DNA of 64,000 nt from Bin5 sp009843665 (GCA_965220285.1 OZ244818.1:1674001-1738000); one strand, 5' to 3'; numbered from the stretch's first letter, positions 41,217 to 51,045 are shown. Numbers and translations: made by a program. Notes: generated from the letters alone by a model not told the origin.

Positions 41217-43154
41217 CTATTGCTCGTAGTACCACTGCTCGAAGCGCAGGTACTCGCTCTCGCCCTGCGAGATGGCGGCCGGCGTGACCTGGCCGGGCAC
41301 ATTTCGCAGCTTGCCGTTGATAATCAGGATCGCCGGTGAGTTGGCGACGGTGCCGATCTGGAAGAGCTGATCGGCCAGGATCACTCGATAGTCGTGGAAG
41401 GCCGCTTGCGCCTCGTCCTTGTCCTGCGACTGGATCGCCAGCTGCTGCAGGTCGGCCAACTCTCTCAGCTTGCCCTGCGGCTCCTCGCCGCGGCGTTCAT
41501 CTTCCCCGGCCGACTGGAGCCAGTCATTGGCCGCACGGGCGAATTGACGCAGCGCCATGCCGTAGCGCCAGTAGCCGGTCCAGCCGCCGGTGCTGGGGTT
41601 GAGCCTGATCTGCCAGTCGTTGGCACTGAGCAGCTCGCTATGCAGCTTTCTCTCCACCGGTTTGGCGGCGACGCGCAGGCCGATTTCGCGCCAGTTGTCC
41701 ATGGCGATCTCGGCGGTCTCGTCGGAGCCGATGCCCCAGCCCGAGCGGAACATCAGAGTAATGGTGAGCTGGCTGCCGTCGGGGAAGGTGCGCAGGCCGT
41801 CCGAGTCACGCTGGTCAAGACCGATGGCGTCCAGCAGCGCGTTGGCCGCGTCGGGATCGCGGGTGGCGTAGGCGCCGTCTATGGCTTCGTCAAAGACGCC
41901 TGGCGGGCTGAAGCCGTGACCGGGCCGGCCGAGGCCGAGGTGGATCGACTCGTTCATCAGCTCGCGGTCCAGGGCCAGGGAGAGGGCGCGGCGGAAATCT
42001 GCAGTGTGCAACAGCTCTGAGATCGCAGCATCGCCGATGTAGTTCTGGTTGATCATGAAGGTCTGGCGGCCGTTGAATACGTCGTCAAAGAAGTTGATCT
42101 GGATGCCAAGCTCTTCCTCTTTCTCTTTGAAGACGGGGAAGTCGCTGGGACGCACGACACGGAAGAGGATATCGGTCTCGCCGGCGAGCGTCTTGGCCTT
42201 GAGCAGCTCGGCATCGCCATCGTATTTGTCCAGGCCCTCGATATAGTCGATGTAGGGGAGCTGGTTGCCCTCGGGGTCGACGCCGAAGTAGTAGGGGTTG
42301 CGTTCAAAGAGGACGTACTGCCCCTCCTTGTAATCGACCGACTTCCAGGCGTTAACGGTTGGGGCGTTGGGGTCTCTAACGATCCACTGGTTCTGGTGGA
42401 GGACGTCGCGCAGTTTGTCGAACTCTTCCTGCGCCTTGTCGGCGGCGGTGTCGTTGTAGTCTGGGTGGAACTGCTTGAAATAGTGGGCGGGCAGGCCGTA
42501 GAAGCCATAGCTCCAGGCGCCGCGCGAGCTCACCAGGAAGGCGGGCCGCGGCTCGGCGAACTCGAAGCGGACGGTGGAGTCGTCTACCTTTACCACCGTG
42601 TCGGTCTCCGGGTTCATGCCGGACACTCGATAGGCCTGCACGTTGTACTTGGACTGCACAATGTCGTTCCACCAGAAGAGGATGTCATCGGCGCCGTAGG
42701 GGTGGCCGTCCGACCATTTCATCCCCGCGCGCAGATGGAAGGTGATGCTGGTGAAGTCATCGGCCCAGTCCCAGCCCATGGCGACCTGGGGCATGAAGGT
42801 GTCGCGATCGTTGTGGAGACGCTGCAGCAGGCCCTGCTCGAAGAAGACGTCCCAGGCGTGGGGCCCGCGCAGGGTGCCGCCATACTGGCCGATCGAGTCT
42901 TCAGGCTGGAGCACAAGTACATCGGCAGGAAGGCGCTCTTCGAGGGGCGGCAGCGTGCCGGCCGCGACCATTTCGGCCAGCATCGGCGCTTCGGGGCCGG
43001 CCATTTCGGCGGCGGGGGCTTCATCGGCGGCAGGCTCAGCCGCAGGTTCGGCCGGCGCAGGGGCAACGGCAGCCCCACAGCCTGCAAGAATCATGGCGAA
43101 AATGGTGACTACGGATAGCCAACTGAAAACACGGGCTCGTCTGTGGACAGTCAT
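41217..43154 (-). CDS. Family-5 (peptide-type) solute-binding lipoprotein
   Basis: 645 residues. Signal FSWLSVVTIFAMILAGC with lipidated Cys, Pro/Ala-rich linker, then the SBP_bac_5 body: LVLQPEDSIGQYGGTLRG near 80-97, FHLRAGMKWSDGHPYGADDILFWWND near 138-163, LAGETDILFRVV, FRRALSLALDRELMNE near 390-405. Large members with a QYGGTLRG start often bind oligosaccharides or glycopeptides rather than peptides (family knowledge). First gene of the Opp-like operon 43154 to 36807. Confidence 0.9.
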   Translation of the reverse strand: MTVHRRARVFSWLSVVTIFAMILAGCGAAVAPAPAEPAAEPAADEAPAAEMAGPEAPMLAEMVAAGTLPPLEERLPADVLVLQPEDSIGQYGGTLRGPHAWDVFFEQGLLQRLHNDRDTFMPQVAMGWDWADDFTSITFHLRAGMKWSDGHPYGADDILFWWNDIVQSKYNVQAYRVSGMNPETDTVVKVDDSTVRFEFAEPRPAFLVSSRGAWSYGFYGLPAHYFKQFHPDYNDTAADKAQEEFDKLRDVLHQNQWIVRDPNAPTVNAWKSVDYKEGQYVLFERNPYYFGVDPEGNQLPYIDYIEGLDKYDGDAELLKAKTLAGETDILFRVVRPSDFPVFKEKEEELGIQINFFDDVFNGRQTFMINQNYIGDAAISELLHTADFRRALSLALDRELMNESIHLGLGRPGHGFSPPGVFDEAIDGAYATRDPDAANALLDAIGLDQRDSDGLRTFPDGSQLTITLMFRSGWGIGSDETAEIAMDNWREIGLRVAAKPVERKLHSELLSANDWQIRLNPSTGGWTGYWRYGMALRQFARAANDWLQSAGEDERRGEEPQGKLRELADLQQLAIQSQDKDEAQAAFHDYRVILADQLFQIGTVANSPAILIINGKLRNVPGQVTPAAISQGESEYLRFEQWYYEQ

Positions 43155-43267
43155 TTCGTGGCTCCTCTTTTTCAGTTCAGCCTAGTGGGATGCGATCAGT
43201 CCGCGGTTTTCTTGCCCTCCTTTGCAAGGTTGTCACCAGTGGGGGGACTATCACGACATGCAGAGAA

Positions 43268-44116
43268 TTAGAAGCTGAAGAGCTCGGGCCAGTAATCGCC
43301 CTGGAATTTGTCGCCGTATTGTTTGCCGAGGCGCTGCATTTCCTGGGCGCATTTGTGGTTGTCGGCGTGGTCGCCTGTCTTGCACCAGAGGCAGGCGTCG
43401 GCCTGGATGTGGATGGCGATGGCGCGGCGGTGCTGGCGGTGGGCGTGGTTGGGGCCGGAGCCGTGCAGGGTGAGGCAGTGGTGGAAGCTGACGCGGCCGG
43501 CTTCGAGGTAGATTGGTGCGGTCTGGTAGTCGGCGTCTTCGGGCATGTACTGGCGGATTACCTTTTCCTGTTCGGACATGTCGTAGCGGCCGAAGTGGCT
43601 GTACTCGGCGTGCCAGCCCCATTTGTGGCTGCCTTTGACAAAGTACATGGTGCCGAGCTCGGGGTTGACTTCCTGGAGCGGGATCCAGGCTGTGAGCATC
43701 TGGGGCCGGTCGCTGCTGCGCCAGTAGTTGTAGTCCTGGTGCCAGGCGACGTTGGCGGATACGTGACCGCCGGCCGGTTTCGTGAGGATCTGCTCGTGCC
43801 AGAGGCGGACGGCGGGCGTGTCGAGGAGCTGGGCGGCGAGCTGGCCGATACGCGGGTTGATGACGGCGTCGGCGAGGATGGGGTTGCACCAGTGGGAGTT
43901 GTCGACTTTGTGGAGGGCGTAGGGGTCGTCGCCGGGGCTCCAGAAGCGGGCGAGGGGTTCGCGGCCGGTCTCGTAGCGGCCGGCGTTGACTTCGTCTACT
44001 GCGTAGGCCAGTTCTTCGCGCTGGGCGGCGTCGAAGATCTCCGGGCCGAGCCAGTAGCCATCTTCTGCGAAGCGGGTGCGCGCTTGCTCGTCAACCATTA
44101 TCTCCGCTACAGACAT
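43268..44116 (-). CDS. Phytanoyl-CoA dioxygenase (PhyH) family oxygenase
   Basis: 282 residues. Fe(II)/2-oxoglutarate hydroxylase fold: WHQDYNYW gives the HxD iron ligands (about 125-127), LHGSGPN the distal His, and RRAIAIHI the Arg that binds 2-oxoglutarate. C-terminal Cys/His-rich tail (CLWCKTGDHADNHKC). Substrate unknown; such genes are expanded in Chloroflexota and planctomycetes. Same strand as, and downstream of, the MalFG-type importer (43-base gap), so probably in that operon. Confidence 0.85.
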   Translation of the reverse strand: MSVAEIMVDEQARTRFAEDGYWLGPEIFDAAQREELAYAVDEVNAGRYETGREPLARFWSPGDDPYALHKVDNSHWCNPILADAVINPRIGQLAAQLLDTPAVRLWHEQILTKPAGGHVSANVAWHQDYNYWRSSDRPQMLTAWIPLQEVNPELGTMYFVKGSHKWGWHAEYSHFGRYDMSEQEKVIRQYMPEDADYQTAPIYLEAGRVSFHHCLTLHGSGPNHAHRQHRRAIAIHIQADACLWCKTGDHADNHKCAQEMQRLGKQYGDKFQGDYWPELFSF

Positions 44117-44159
44117 TCTTCTTTTCTCCTGTAAAGTGTGCGGTCCACGACCTGCGGCG

Positions 44160-45053
44160 TCATCCCTTCAGACCGGTCAGCGCGATGCCCTCGATGAAGT
44201 AACGTTGCAAAAAGAAGAACAGCAGCACGACGGGCAGCACCATCATGACCGAGGCGGCCATCAGCTGCTGCCATTCGACGGTGGCCTGGGTCTTGTAGAA
44301 GTCCTGCAGCCCCAGCGCCAGCGGCTTTTTGTCCTGGCTGTTGATGTAGATGAGCGGCCCGAGGAAGTCGTTCCAGGTGAATTGGAACTGGAAGATGGCG
44401 ACGGTGGTCAGCGCCGGCTTGGAGAGGGGGAGCATGATGCGCCAGTACTGGCCGAACTCCGAGCAGCCGTCGATGCGGGCGGCGTCGAAGAGCTCCTGGG
44501 GGAGGCTCATGAAGAACTGGCGCAGCAGGAAGATGAAGAAGGCGTTGCCGAGGAAGGCGGGGACCCAGAGGGGCCGCAGCGTATCGACCCAGTCCAGGGC
44601 GCGGAAGACGAGGAAGAGGGGGATCATGGTGACGTGGGCGGGCAGCATCATCGTCGCGAGGAGGACGGCGAAGAGCACGCGGCTGCCGGGGGCGCGGTAG
44701 CGGGCGAAGGCGTAGGCGACGATCGAGCATGAGAAGAGAACGCCGAGCACGTTGAGGACGGCCAGGTAGAGCGAGTTGAAGAAGTAGCGCACGAGGGGGA
44801 CGGCCTCGAGCGCATCGCCGTAATGTGTCCACTCGACGGGGGAGGGGATGAGGGCCGGCGGCCAGATGAAGAGCTGCGCGTCGGTCTTGAGCGAGGTGAT
44901 GATGAGCCAGTAGAAGGGGAAGGCGAAGAAGAGCCCGCCGACCAACACGATGCCGTGGACGGCGAACGTCTCGATCAGACGCATTGTCCGGTAGATGCTG
45001 AACGGGGGCGCGGCGCTTAGCCGGGCCTCGCCCACGCCTCTATTGACCGCCAT
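44160..45053 (-). CDS. Sugar ABC transporter permease (MalG-like)
   Basis: 297 residues, six membrane segments: FAFPFYWLIITSLKTD (about 40-55), EAA loop DAARIDGCSEFGQYWRIMLPLSKPA near 190-214, and C-terminal QRYFIEGIALTGLKG. Overlaps the MalF-like gene by 14 bases. Together they import a sugar bound by the 46074 protein; ATPase is not encoded here. Confidence 0.92.
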   Translation of the reverse strand: MAVNRGVGEARLSAAPPFSIYRTMRLIETFAVHGIVLVGGLFFAFPFYWLIITSLKTDAQLFIWPPALIPSPVEWTHYGDALEAVPLVRYFFNSLYLAVLNVLGVLFSCSIVAYAFARYRAPGSRVLFAVLLATMMLPAHVTMIPLFLVFRALDWVDTLRPLWVPAFLGNAFFIFLLRQFFMSLPQELFDAARIDGCSEFGQYWRIMLPLSKPALTTVAIFQFQFTWNDFLGPLIYINSQDKKPLALGLQDFYKTQATVEWQQLMAASVMMVLPVVLLFFFLQRYFIEGIALTGLKG

Positions 45054-45945
45054 AGTGAACCCACCTCAGGCTCAGCCGGAACTGGATGTAGGTCAGGACG
45101 ACGATAACGATGAAGAGCAGCCAGGCCATGGCCGAGGCATAGCCCATCTTGAAATAGTTGAAGGCGTGGCGGTAGAGGTAGAGCACATAGAAGAGGGTCG
45201 AGTCGGCGGGGCCGCCCTCGGTCATTATGTAGGCCTGGGTGAAGACCTGGAAGCTGTTGATGAAGCCGATTACCACCACAAAGAAGATGGCGGGCGAGAT
45301 CATGGGTATGGTCACGTGCCAGAACTTGCGCAGTCTGTTGGCGCCGTCGAGCTCGGCGGCCTCGTAGAGATGGGTGGGTACGCCCTGCAGTGCGGCCAGG
45401 AAGATGACCATGTTGATGCCGACGCCGGTCAGGTTCATGACCACGAGGCCCGGCTTGGACCAGGCGGGGTCGCCGAGCCAGTTCGGGCCTTTGATCGAGA
45501 GGAAGTAGAGGAGCGTGTTGATCAGGCCGAAGCGGGGTTGCAGGAGCCAGATCCAGAGAATGGAGACGGCGACGAGGGGCATGATGGCCGGGACGTAGAA
45601 GGCTGAGCGGAGGAAGGAGCGCCCGCGCAGGTCACCGCGGTTCAGGACCATGGCGAGGCCGAGGCCGGCGGCCATCGAGGTGGGGACGGCAAGGGCGGCG
45701 TAGTAGGCGGTATTCCAGATGGAGATGCCGAGGAGGTTGTCCTCGAACATGGCGCTGTAGTTGCTGAGGCCCATGAAGCGGGTCGGGAGCAGGACAGAGT
45801 AGTTGGTGAGGCTGAGCCCGAAGGACGCGATCATGGGGCCGAGGTAGAAAAGGAGGAAGCCCAGAATCCACGGGGAGGCGAAGACGTAGAACCAGAAGGT
45901 CTCGCGCGCTCGCAAACTTCTGAGGATGGCCGGTCTTCTCACCAT
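45040..45945 (-). CDS. Sugar ABC transporter permease (MalF/UgpA-like)
   Basis: 301 residues. FYVFASPWILGFLLFYLGPMIASFGLSLTNYS near 18-49, IMPLVAVSILWIWLLQPRFGLIN, EAA loop EAAELDGANRLRKFWHVTIPMISPA near 197-221. Heterodimer partner of the MalG-like permease; start about 130 bases below the binding-protein stop. Confidence 0.92.
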   Translation of the reverse strand: MVRRPAILRSLRARETFWFYVFASPWILGFLLFYLGPMIASFGLSLTNYSVLLPTRFMGLSNYSAMFEDNLLGISIWNTAYYAALAVPTSMAAGLGLAMVLNRGDLRGRSFLRSAFYVPAIMPLVAVSILWIWLLQPRFGLINTLLYFLSIKGPNWLGDPAWSKPGLVVMNLTGVGINMVIFLAALQGVPTHLYEAAELDGANRLRKFWHVTIPMISPAIFFVVVIGFINSFQVFTQAYIMTEGGPADSTLFYVLYLYRHAFNYFKMGYASAMAWLLFIVIVVLTYIQFRLSLRWVHYGGQ

Positions 45946-46073
45946 TGTGCCGCGCCCCAGCAGAGGAAGAGAGAAGGCTTATGCGACCGCATCGGCCGCG
46001 CGGCTGCAAAGCCCGGGAGGAGAAAGAGTGGCCAGCGGCAGACAGCCGGCCGCCGGCCACTGATCTTAGGATT

Positions 46074-47444
46074 CTATACCGATGCCCAGAAATCGTCCAG
46101 CGCCTTCTGCACGATCTCCTGCATGTCGACGCAGGCTTCTTCCGGCGTCTTCTGGCCGTAGAAGACCCAGTCGCGGCCGGTGCCGGGGTAGGTCCAGAGG
46201 TCCTGGATTTCCTGTCCGACCGGGGTGATGGGGCGGAAGTTGGCGTAGTTCATGGACTCGTTGGCCAGGCGGCGCAGCTCGGGGAAGGGCGAGCTGTTGA
46301 TGACGTCCTCGTCGAGCGCGGCTGCGATCAGGCAGGGGATATTCTGGTAGCGCAGCGTGTGGGCGATCTGCGAATCGAGCCCGGCGAGGAAGTTGAGCAG
46401 CTCGAAGGACTCTTCCAGGTTCTGGGCGCCGGCGGGGATGGCAAGACAGAAGCCGCCGGCAAAGCCGGTGTACTGGTCCATGGTGCCGCGGATGCGCCAG
46501 GGCGCGAGGCCGAAGTTGAGGTCCTCGTAGTAGCGGGCGAAGTTGCTCAGGTTCCAGTCGCCGCTGACCATCATGGCGAGGCGGCCGGTGCCGAAGGGGT
46601 TGAAGCCGGCCACGGTGGGCCAGCCGGCACTGAACTCGGAGGCCACTTCGATGCCGCCGACAGCGTTGACGCAGTCGTACTGCCACTGCATGGTCTCGAC
46701 GAGCAGGGGGTTGTCCATCCAGGCGGTGCGCTCGTCCTTCATGAACTCGGCGCCGTTGGCCCAGGCATAGACATAGTCGCCACCGTTGCCGTAGCCGAGC
46801 ATCTGGCTGGGGATGAAGCCCATGACTTCGACGGCACCGTCGTCGTTGGTCTGGGTGAGCTGTTCGGCGAGCCCGATCATGGCCTCCCAGTCCTGGGTGG
46901 GTGGGGGGTCGTCGGCTTCGAGACCGTGTTCGGCGAATATGTCCTTGTTCCAGATGATGAAACGGCCGTCGGTGTTGAAGGGGATTGAATAGACCTTGCC
47001 GTCCCAGACGCCTTCGGCCCAGGTGGCGGGGAAGTAGTCGTCGGCGTTGATGTTGTACTGGGCGACGAAGTCGTCGAGCAGGGTGGCGCCGCCGCGACCG
47101 GCCCAGCCGGCCATGCGGAAGCGGTCCTGGCGGGTGATGTGGGGTGCGGCGCCGCCGGCGCTGGCGGTCATGAGTTTGGGCGTCATTTCACCCCATTTGA
47201 AGGTCACGAACTCGATGCTAACGCTGGGTGTCATCTCCTGGTACTTTTCGATCTGTTCTTCAGCCCAGTCGGCTGCACCTTCAGACCAGAATTCCAGGTT
47301 TACGGCCTCCATGGGCTCGTCGGCGGCAGCGCCTGTATCCTCCATTGCCGGGGCCGCGGGTACACAGGCTGCGGCCAAGGCTGCGCCGAGCCCGCCGGCC
47401 GAATACTGCAGGAACCTACGTCGAGAGAATGTGCTTGTCTTCAT
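46074..47444 (-). CDS. Family-1 sugar-binding lipoprotein
   Basis: 456 residues. Tat-type signal FSRRRFLQYSAGGLGAALAAAC with lipidated Cys, then VNLEFWSEGAADWAEEQIEKYQEMTPSVSIEF, the standard start of SBP_bac_1 proteins, GGDYVYAWANGAEF, and C-terminal PEEACVDMQEIVQKALDDFW. Captures a sugar for the MalFG-like permeases downstream. First gene of the operon, about 300 bases after the DUF2961 gene. Confidence 0.92.
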   Translation of the reverse strand: MKTSTFSRRRFLQYSAGGLGAALAAACVPAAPAMEDTGAAADEPMEAVNLEFWSEGAADWAEEQIEKYQEMTPSVSIEFVTFKWGEMTPKLMTASAGGAAPHITRQDRFRMAGWAGRGGATLLDDFVAQYNINADDYFPATWAEGVWDGKVYSIPFNTDGRFIIWNKDIFAEHGLEADDPPPTQDWEAMIGLAEQLTQTNDDGAVEVMGFIPSQMLGYGNGGDYVYAWANGAEFMKDERTAWMDNPLLVETMQWQYDCVNAVGGIEVASEFSAGWPTVAGFNPFGTGRLAMMVSGDWNLSNFARYYEDLNFGLAPWRIRGTMDQYTGFAGGFCLAIPAGAQNLEESFELLNFLAGLDSQIAHTLRYQNIPCLIAAALDEDVINSSPFPELRRLANESMNYANFRPITPVGQEIQDLWTYPGTGRDWVFYGQKTPEEACVDMQEIVQKALDDFWASV

Positions 47445-47628
47445 GGGAATCGCTCCTTGGTGAATCGGTGGACAGTAGGAAATTGCGTTTTGCCGGATTC
47501 AGTTGCTGCGCGCCGGGAGTGTGCAGACATGCTTGGACGAAGCGAGAATGGGTCGAAACTCTTTACCCCGCGGACAGAAGGGAGCGGGGCGTTTCCTGTC
47601 CTGGGCGCTGGTGTCGCGCCTTGACAAG

Positions 47629-47657
47629 ATTATAGCATTCGGTTGTGGGTAGTGAAA
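47629..47657 (-). promoter_or_regulatory. Candidate promoter of the MalFG-type operon
   Basis: Reverse strand TATAAT at 47634-47629 with a weak -35 (TTTCAC) 17 bases upstream, directly beyond the upstream terminator. Leaves a ~180-base leader before the binding-protein ATG. Confidence 0.4.
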
Positions 47658-47693
47658 ACAGAACAAAAGAGCCATTGCGGAAGATGCAATGGC
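47655..47693 (-). terminator. Intrinsic terminator of the DUF2961 gene
   Basis: Reverse strand GCCATTGC/GCAATGGC arms around ATCTTCC, then TCTTTTGTTCTGTTTT. Confidence 0.8.
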
Positions 47694-47752
47694 CCTATAT
47701 CGCTATGGTTGGGAGGGGGTGGAAAGACGCTTTCCGGTCTTCCTTGCGGTGC

Positions 47753-49285
47753 TTACTCTTCTGCCTCCGCCTGCGGTGTCAGCGCGGCGCCGTCGGCGGT
47801 TTGGGCGCGGAAGGCGAAGGCCCAGCCGCCGTGATTGGAACCGCTGTCGTTGCTGAGTTTGAGTACGATGGTGTTGGCGCCGGCGTGTAGTTGCACGGGC
47901 AGGCTGTGGCTGCGGAAGGCGTAGTGGTGGCCGAGGTCGAAGTGGTCGTCGTTGACGCGCAGGGTGAGGTGGTCGTCCCAGGCGAGGTGGAGGGTGGCGG
48001 CGGTGTCGGTGGGCGCGTGGAGGATGCAGCGGGCGATGGCGGCGCCGGTGTCGGTTTTGCCGACGCCGCGGCCCCAGGGGCGGAAGAGGTGGTTGAAGTC
48101 GACGAAGCCGTGGTGGGCGGCGCGGCGGGTCCAGCGGGCTCTGTCGCGGCCGTGCTGGCGCGAGCCTTCGGTGAGCCAGGCGGACTCGGCGGTGTGGAGG
48201 CCGTCGTAGGAGGCGTCGGGGTCGAAGGCGGTTTCGGGCGGGAGGGTTGCCTGCATGGCCTGGCCGTGGTGGTTGGCGAAGGGGCCGCAGAGCCACCATT
48301 GGCCGCTTTGGGGGAGGGCGAGGTCGTGGGTGGCGCGGGGGAGCTCGACGCCGGGGAGCAGTTGGGGCCAGTCGGGCATGGTATAGAAGGGGCGGACGGG
48401 GCTTTCCTGGTACCAATAGGTGGTGGAGCAGATGTCGTTGGCCATGCAGCCGAAGCGCATGTGGATGGAGTCTTGGAAGGGGAGGGTGTCTTTTTCGAAA
48501 AAGCGGTAGCCGACGAGGCGCTGGGCGGGGCGGGCTTCGCTGACGTCGTCGTGGACGTAGTAGGGCATGGCGGCGTAGTGGTGGGTTTCGGGCGGGTGGA
48601 GGGCGCCACCGTAGCCGGCGCCGAAGGTGTCTTCGCCGCCGATGCCGCGCAGGAAGGCGGGGTGCTCGCCCTGGCCGTCGATGTAGATGTTTTCGGCACC
48701 GCCGTGGCTCCAGCGGTCGGTGTCGTCGAGGAGGCGGACGCCGTAGACGAAGCCGAGGAGCTGGCCGGGGCCGTCGGCGTCGAGCATGAGGTATTCCTCG
48801 CCGTAGCTCTGGGTGGGCATTTCGCGGCGCCAGCGGGCGCAGAAGCGGCGGGGTTCGTGGAGGGTCTGGCCGGGATAGCGGTGCCAGTCGACCTGGATGT
48901 AGGCGCGGTTGTCTTCGGGGCCGGCTTCGAACTCGATGCGGGCAGAGCGGGCGAAGGGCATGGGGAAGTAACAGTTGTAGCCGATCCAGGCTTTGGCGGA
49001 GAGGAAGTGGGTGTCGATGGGGTACCAGCCGAGGCCGTGCATGACGCCGAAGAAGTCGCCGACGGGGGCTTCGACGTAGGGGATGGGCTCGTCGTCGAAG
49101 TAGATGCGGATGATGGCTTTGCGGCTGGCGAAGGGGAGGCGTTCGGGGCGGGAGAGGACGACCCAGATGTGCTGGATACAGCCGGGGCCGTCGAGTTGGG
49201 CGTAGGTGGTGCGCGTGTTAGCGGGTAGGGGGCCGGTCAGGGAGACGCGGTCGGGGATTGGGGTGGTGGGGAGGTTGAGGTTCAT
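47753..49285 (-). CDS. DUF2961 (GH172-like) protein
   Basis: 510 residues. The N-terminal two thirds is DUF2961, founding domain of glycoside hydrolase family 172 (alpha-fructofuranosidase/arabinofuranosidase-like): GPGCIQHIWVVLSRPERLPFASRKAIIRIYFDD, PVGDFFGVMHG, CYFPMPFARSARIEFE, WHRYPGQ. Acidic residues in the SIHMRFG/FEKDTLPF region probably form the catalytic site. The C-terminal ~150 residues are a beta-sandwich-like module (WDDHLTLRVNDDHFDLGHHY...). No signal peptide, so a cytoplasmic sugar hydrolase acting on the substrate of the adjoining importer is plausible. Confidence 0.85.
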   Translation of the reverse strand: MNLNLPTTPIPDRVSLTGPLPANTRTTYAQLDGPGCIQHIWVVLSRPERLPFASRKAIIRIYFDDEPIPYVEAPVGDFFGVMHGLGWYPIDTHFLSAKAWIGYNCYFPMPFARSARIEFEAGPEDNRAYIQVDWHRYPGQTLHEPRRFCARWRREMPTQSYGEEYLMLDADGPGQLLGFVYGVRLLDDTDRWSHGGAENIYIDGQGEHPAFLRGIGGEDTFGAGYGGALHPPETHHYAAMPYYVHDDVSEARPAQRLVGYRFFEKDTLPFQDSIHMRFGCMANDICSTTYWYQESPVRPFYTMPDWPQLLPGVELPRATHDLALPQSGQWWLCGPFANHHGQAMQATLPPETAFDPDASYDGLHTAESAWLTEGSRQHGRDRARWTRRAAHHGFVDFNHLFRPWGRGVGKTDTGAAIARCILHAPTDTAATLHLAWDDHLTLRVNDDHFDLGHHYAFRSHSLPVQLHAGANTIVLKLSNDSGSNHGGWAFAFRAQTADGAALTPQAEAEE

Positions 49286-49535
49286 GGGTGGCCTCCGTTG
49301 GGCGTATGGACCGAGACTTCCGGTTCGGGCTTGATGTCCTAAGTTTACTGCTTATGGGGTTTCACGTATAGGACGAAGATTGCGCGGGGTCGGAAGGCAG
49401 TGGACGTAAGGGGAGAAAGTGGTTAATGGGGCTTGGGCGCACGGTCGCCGGTGGGAAAGCGTCTGGCAGCTGCTGCTTCCAGGGGCGCGGCCAGCCGTCT
49501 ACGGGTAGGCAATCGTCTCGATCCGAAAGCTGTCG
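49286..49535. other. Intergenic, nothing recognised
   Basis: 250 bases between the DUF2961 gene and the SH3b protein; no structure or RNA found. Confidence 0.4.
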
Positions 49536-50063
49536 TTATTCAGAGGGCGGGGGGCCGGTTGGACCGGAAGGGGGCGAATCGGGTGGAGGTGAATCGGGTG
49601 GGGATGAACCAGGCGGGGACGTATCGCCGGGCGGTGGAGGAGGGGGGATGTCCTGTACTACGGGGAGTTGCTCCGAGTCTGTGACAATCAGCTGCTGGGT
49701 ATGCACCCAACTGTCCATACCCTTCCAAGGAAACCGTAACCAGTCGCCGCCTGGCGTTCGTCCGTTTGGCGTGAATGTCTGGCCGCGGCTGAGGTGTCCT
49801 ATTAGCGGGTATTCCGTACTGGGGCCGGATCGAACCTCTACATTGTCCTGGTTTACAGTAAAGCCGGGGTTAGTTGCGGCAGATGCTGGCGCGTCAGGCG
49901 GTGGGGGTGGCGGTACTTGCTGGTTGGTTGTCCGGTTGTTATCTTCTCCAAATGGGAGAAGGTCCAGTCCGCTGAGCAGGCCGGCGAGGATGACTATGGC
50001 CGCTATCGAGATCAGTGCCAACAGAAAAGTCTTCATGCCCGCGCTTGTTCTATTTTCTTGCAT
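49536..50063 (-). CDS. Membrane-anchored SH3b protein with Pro-rich tail
   Basis: 175 residues. N-terminal hydrophobic helix (MKTFLLALISIAAIVILAGLL), Pro-rich linker, bacterial SH3 domain (VEVRSGPSTEYPLIGHLSRGQTF...DWLRFPWKGMDSWV, about 72-118), then a repetitive tail of PPDSPPP units. SH3b domains bind cell-wall material or mediate extracytoplasmic contacts. An internal Met10 (MKTFLL) is a possible alternative start. Stand-alone gene. Confidence 0.75.
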   Translation of the reverse strand: MQENRTSAGMKTFLLALISIAAIVILAGLLSGLDLLPFGEDNNRTTNQQVPPPPPPDAPASAATNPGFTVNQDNVEVRSGPSTEYPLIGHLSRGQTFTPNGRTPGGDWLRFPWKGMDSWVHTQQLIVTDSEQLPVVQDIPPPPPPGDTSPPGSSPPDSPPPDSPPSGPTGPPPSE

Positions 50064-50385
50064 TCGCCGCTGTCCTTACGGTTGGCCTCGAGGTCTGGAC
50101 TTCAAGTTAAGGTATCTTGGAGCATTTCGCCAAGCGGGAGGCGGGGCGGTTCGGTGGTTCAGGGGCGGCAGCGACATGGCCTGGTCATTCGATCTGTCCG
50201 CCATACTTTCCACATACCCAGTGGGCCGCATAGAGGGCATGAAGGGAGTTTTTCCCGGTTGGTGGATAGCAGGAGCCAAAGCTAGAATATGCAATTGCCC
50301 TTCGAATTCGACTTTCAACAAGGTATTTCGCAGGGTTGAGAGAACAACAGATTCCGAGGGCCGTCTAGTAAGTAGGGGGACAGGC

Positions 50386-51045
50386 ATGAAAAGAGTGTGG
50401 TTGACTCTCGGGCTCGTGATGGTGTTTGTGTCGGCCTGTACGGCCGACACATTTCCAATCCTAGTTCCTCCTTTGAAAGAGCCCATGGTTTGGCAAATTC
50501 CTGTGCTGATTGACGAAGATTCGGGGACAAGAATCCCCACGGATTTCGGAGGTGGCTTCTACAAGGATGTCACTGTCATCAGCCCCAGGCTGATGAGGGC
50601 AGATGGGTGGCTGTATAGTTGGGTAAAGGAGTCCGTAACGCGCGACAGCGCAGAATCGGACAGCGAATGGGTCAATGGATGGTTGGAGAGGGCGAGGTGG
50701 ATGTACGCCAATGGGTTTGTAGCGTCTGAGCGCAGATGTGCGGAAGGACGTGACGAATTGGCTGGTCTGATCGAAACCTATGCCACCATCCTACGCCTAA
50801 TGAGGCCGCATGACTTTTCACCTTATCGAATGGCGGTCGCCCACACGTTATGGCAGACGTTGCCGGAGGGAAACGCTGATTGTTCCGTTTATCTGTCCGA
50901 TCTCACCATAAGGAATTTCATGCCGGTCGTCGACGACGGTGTGGTTTTCTATGCATTCGCCTTTGATTGCAGTCGAACCCCCTGCATTCGCGGAAATCCA
51001 GTCAGTCTAAAGATCACAATAGTCGAAATAGGGGTCACAGAGTGA
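50386..51045 (+). CDS. Hypothetical lipoprotein
   Basis: 219 residues; ATG 50386 chosen for AGGGGGACAGG upstream and a proper lipoprotein signal VWLTLGLVMVFVSAC. The open frame continues far upstream but that part is antisense to the SH3b gene. Four further Cys (SERRCAEG, NADCSVY, FDCSRTPC) could form disulfides. No family recognised. Confidence 0.7.
   Translation: MKRVWLTLGLVMVFVSACTADTFPILVPPLKEPMVWQIPVLIDEDSGTRIPTDFGGGFYKDVTVISPRLMRADGWLYSWVKESVTRDSAESDSEWVNGWLERARWMYANGFVASERRCAEGRDELAGLIETYATILRLMRPHDFSPYRMAVAHTLWQTLPEGNADCSVYLSDLTIRNFMPVVDDGVVFYAFAFDCSRTPCIRGNPVSLKITIVEIGVTE

Noticed and set aside
49426..50385. Upstream extension of the 50386 lipoprotein frame
   Set aside because: Antisense to the SH3b gene; the lipoprotein signal and ribosome site define the start at 50386.
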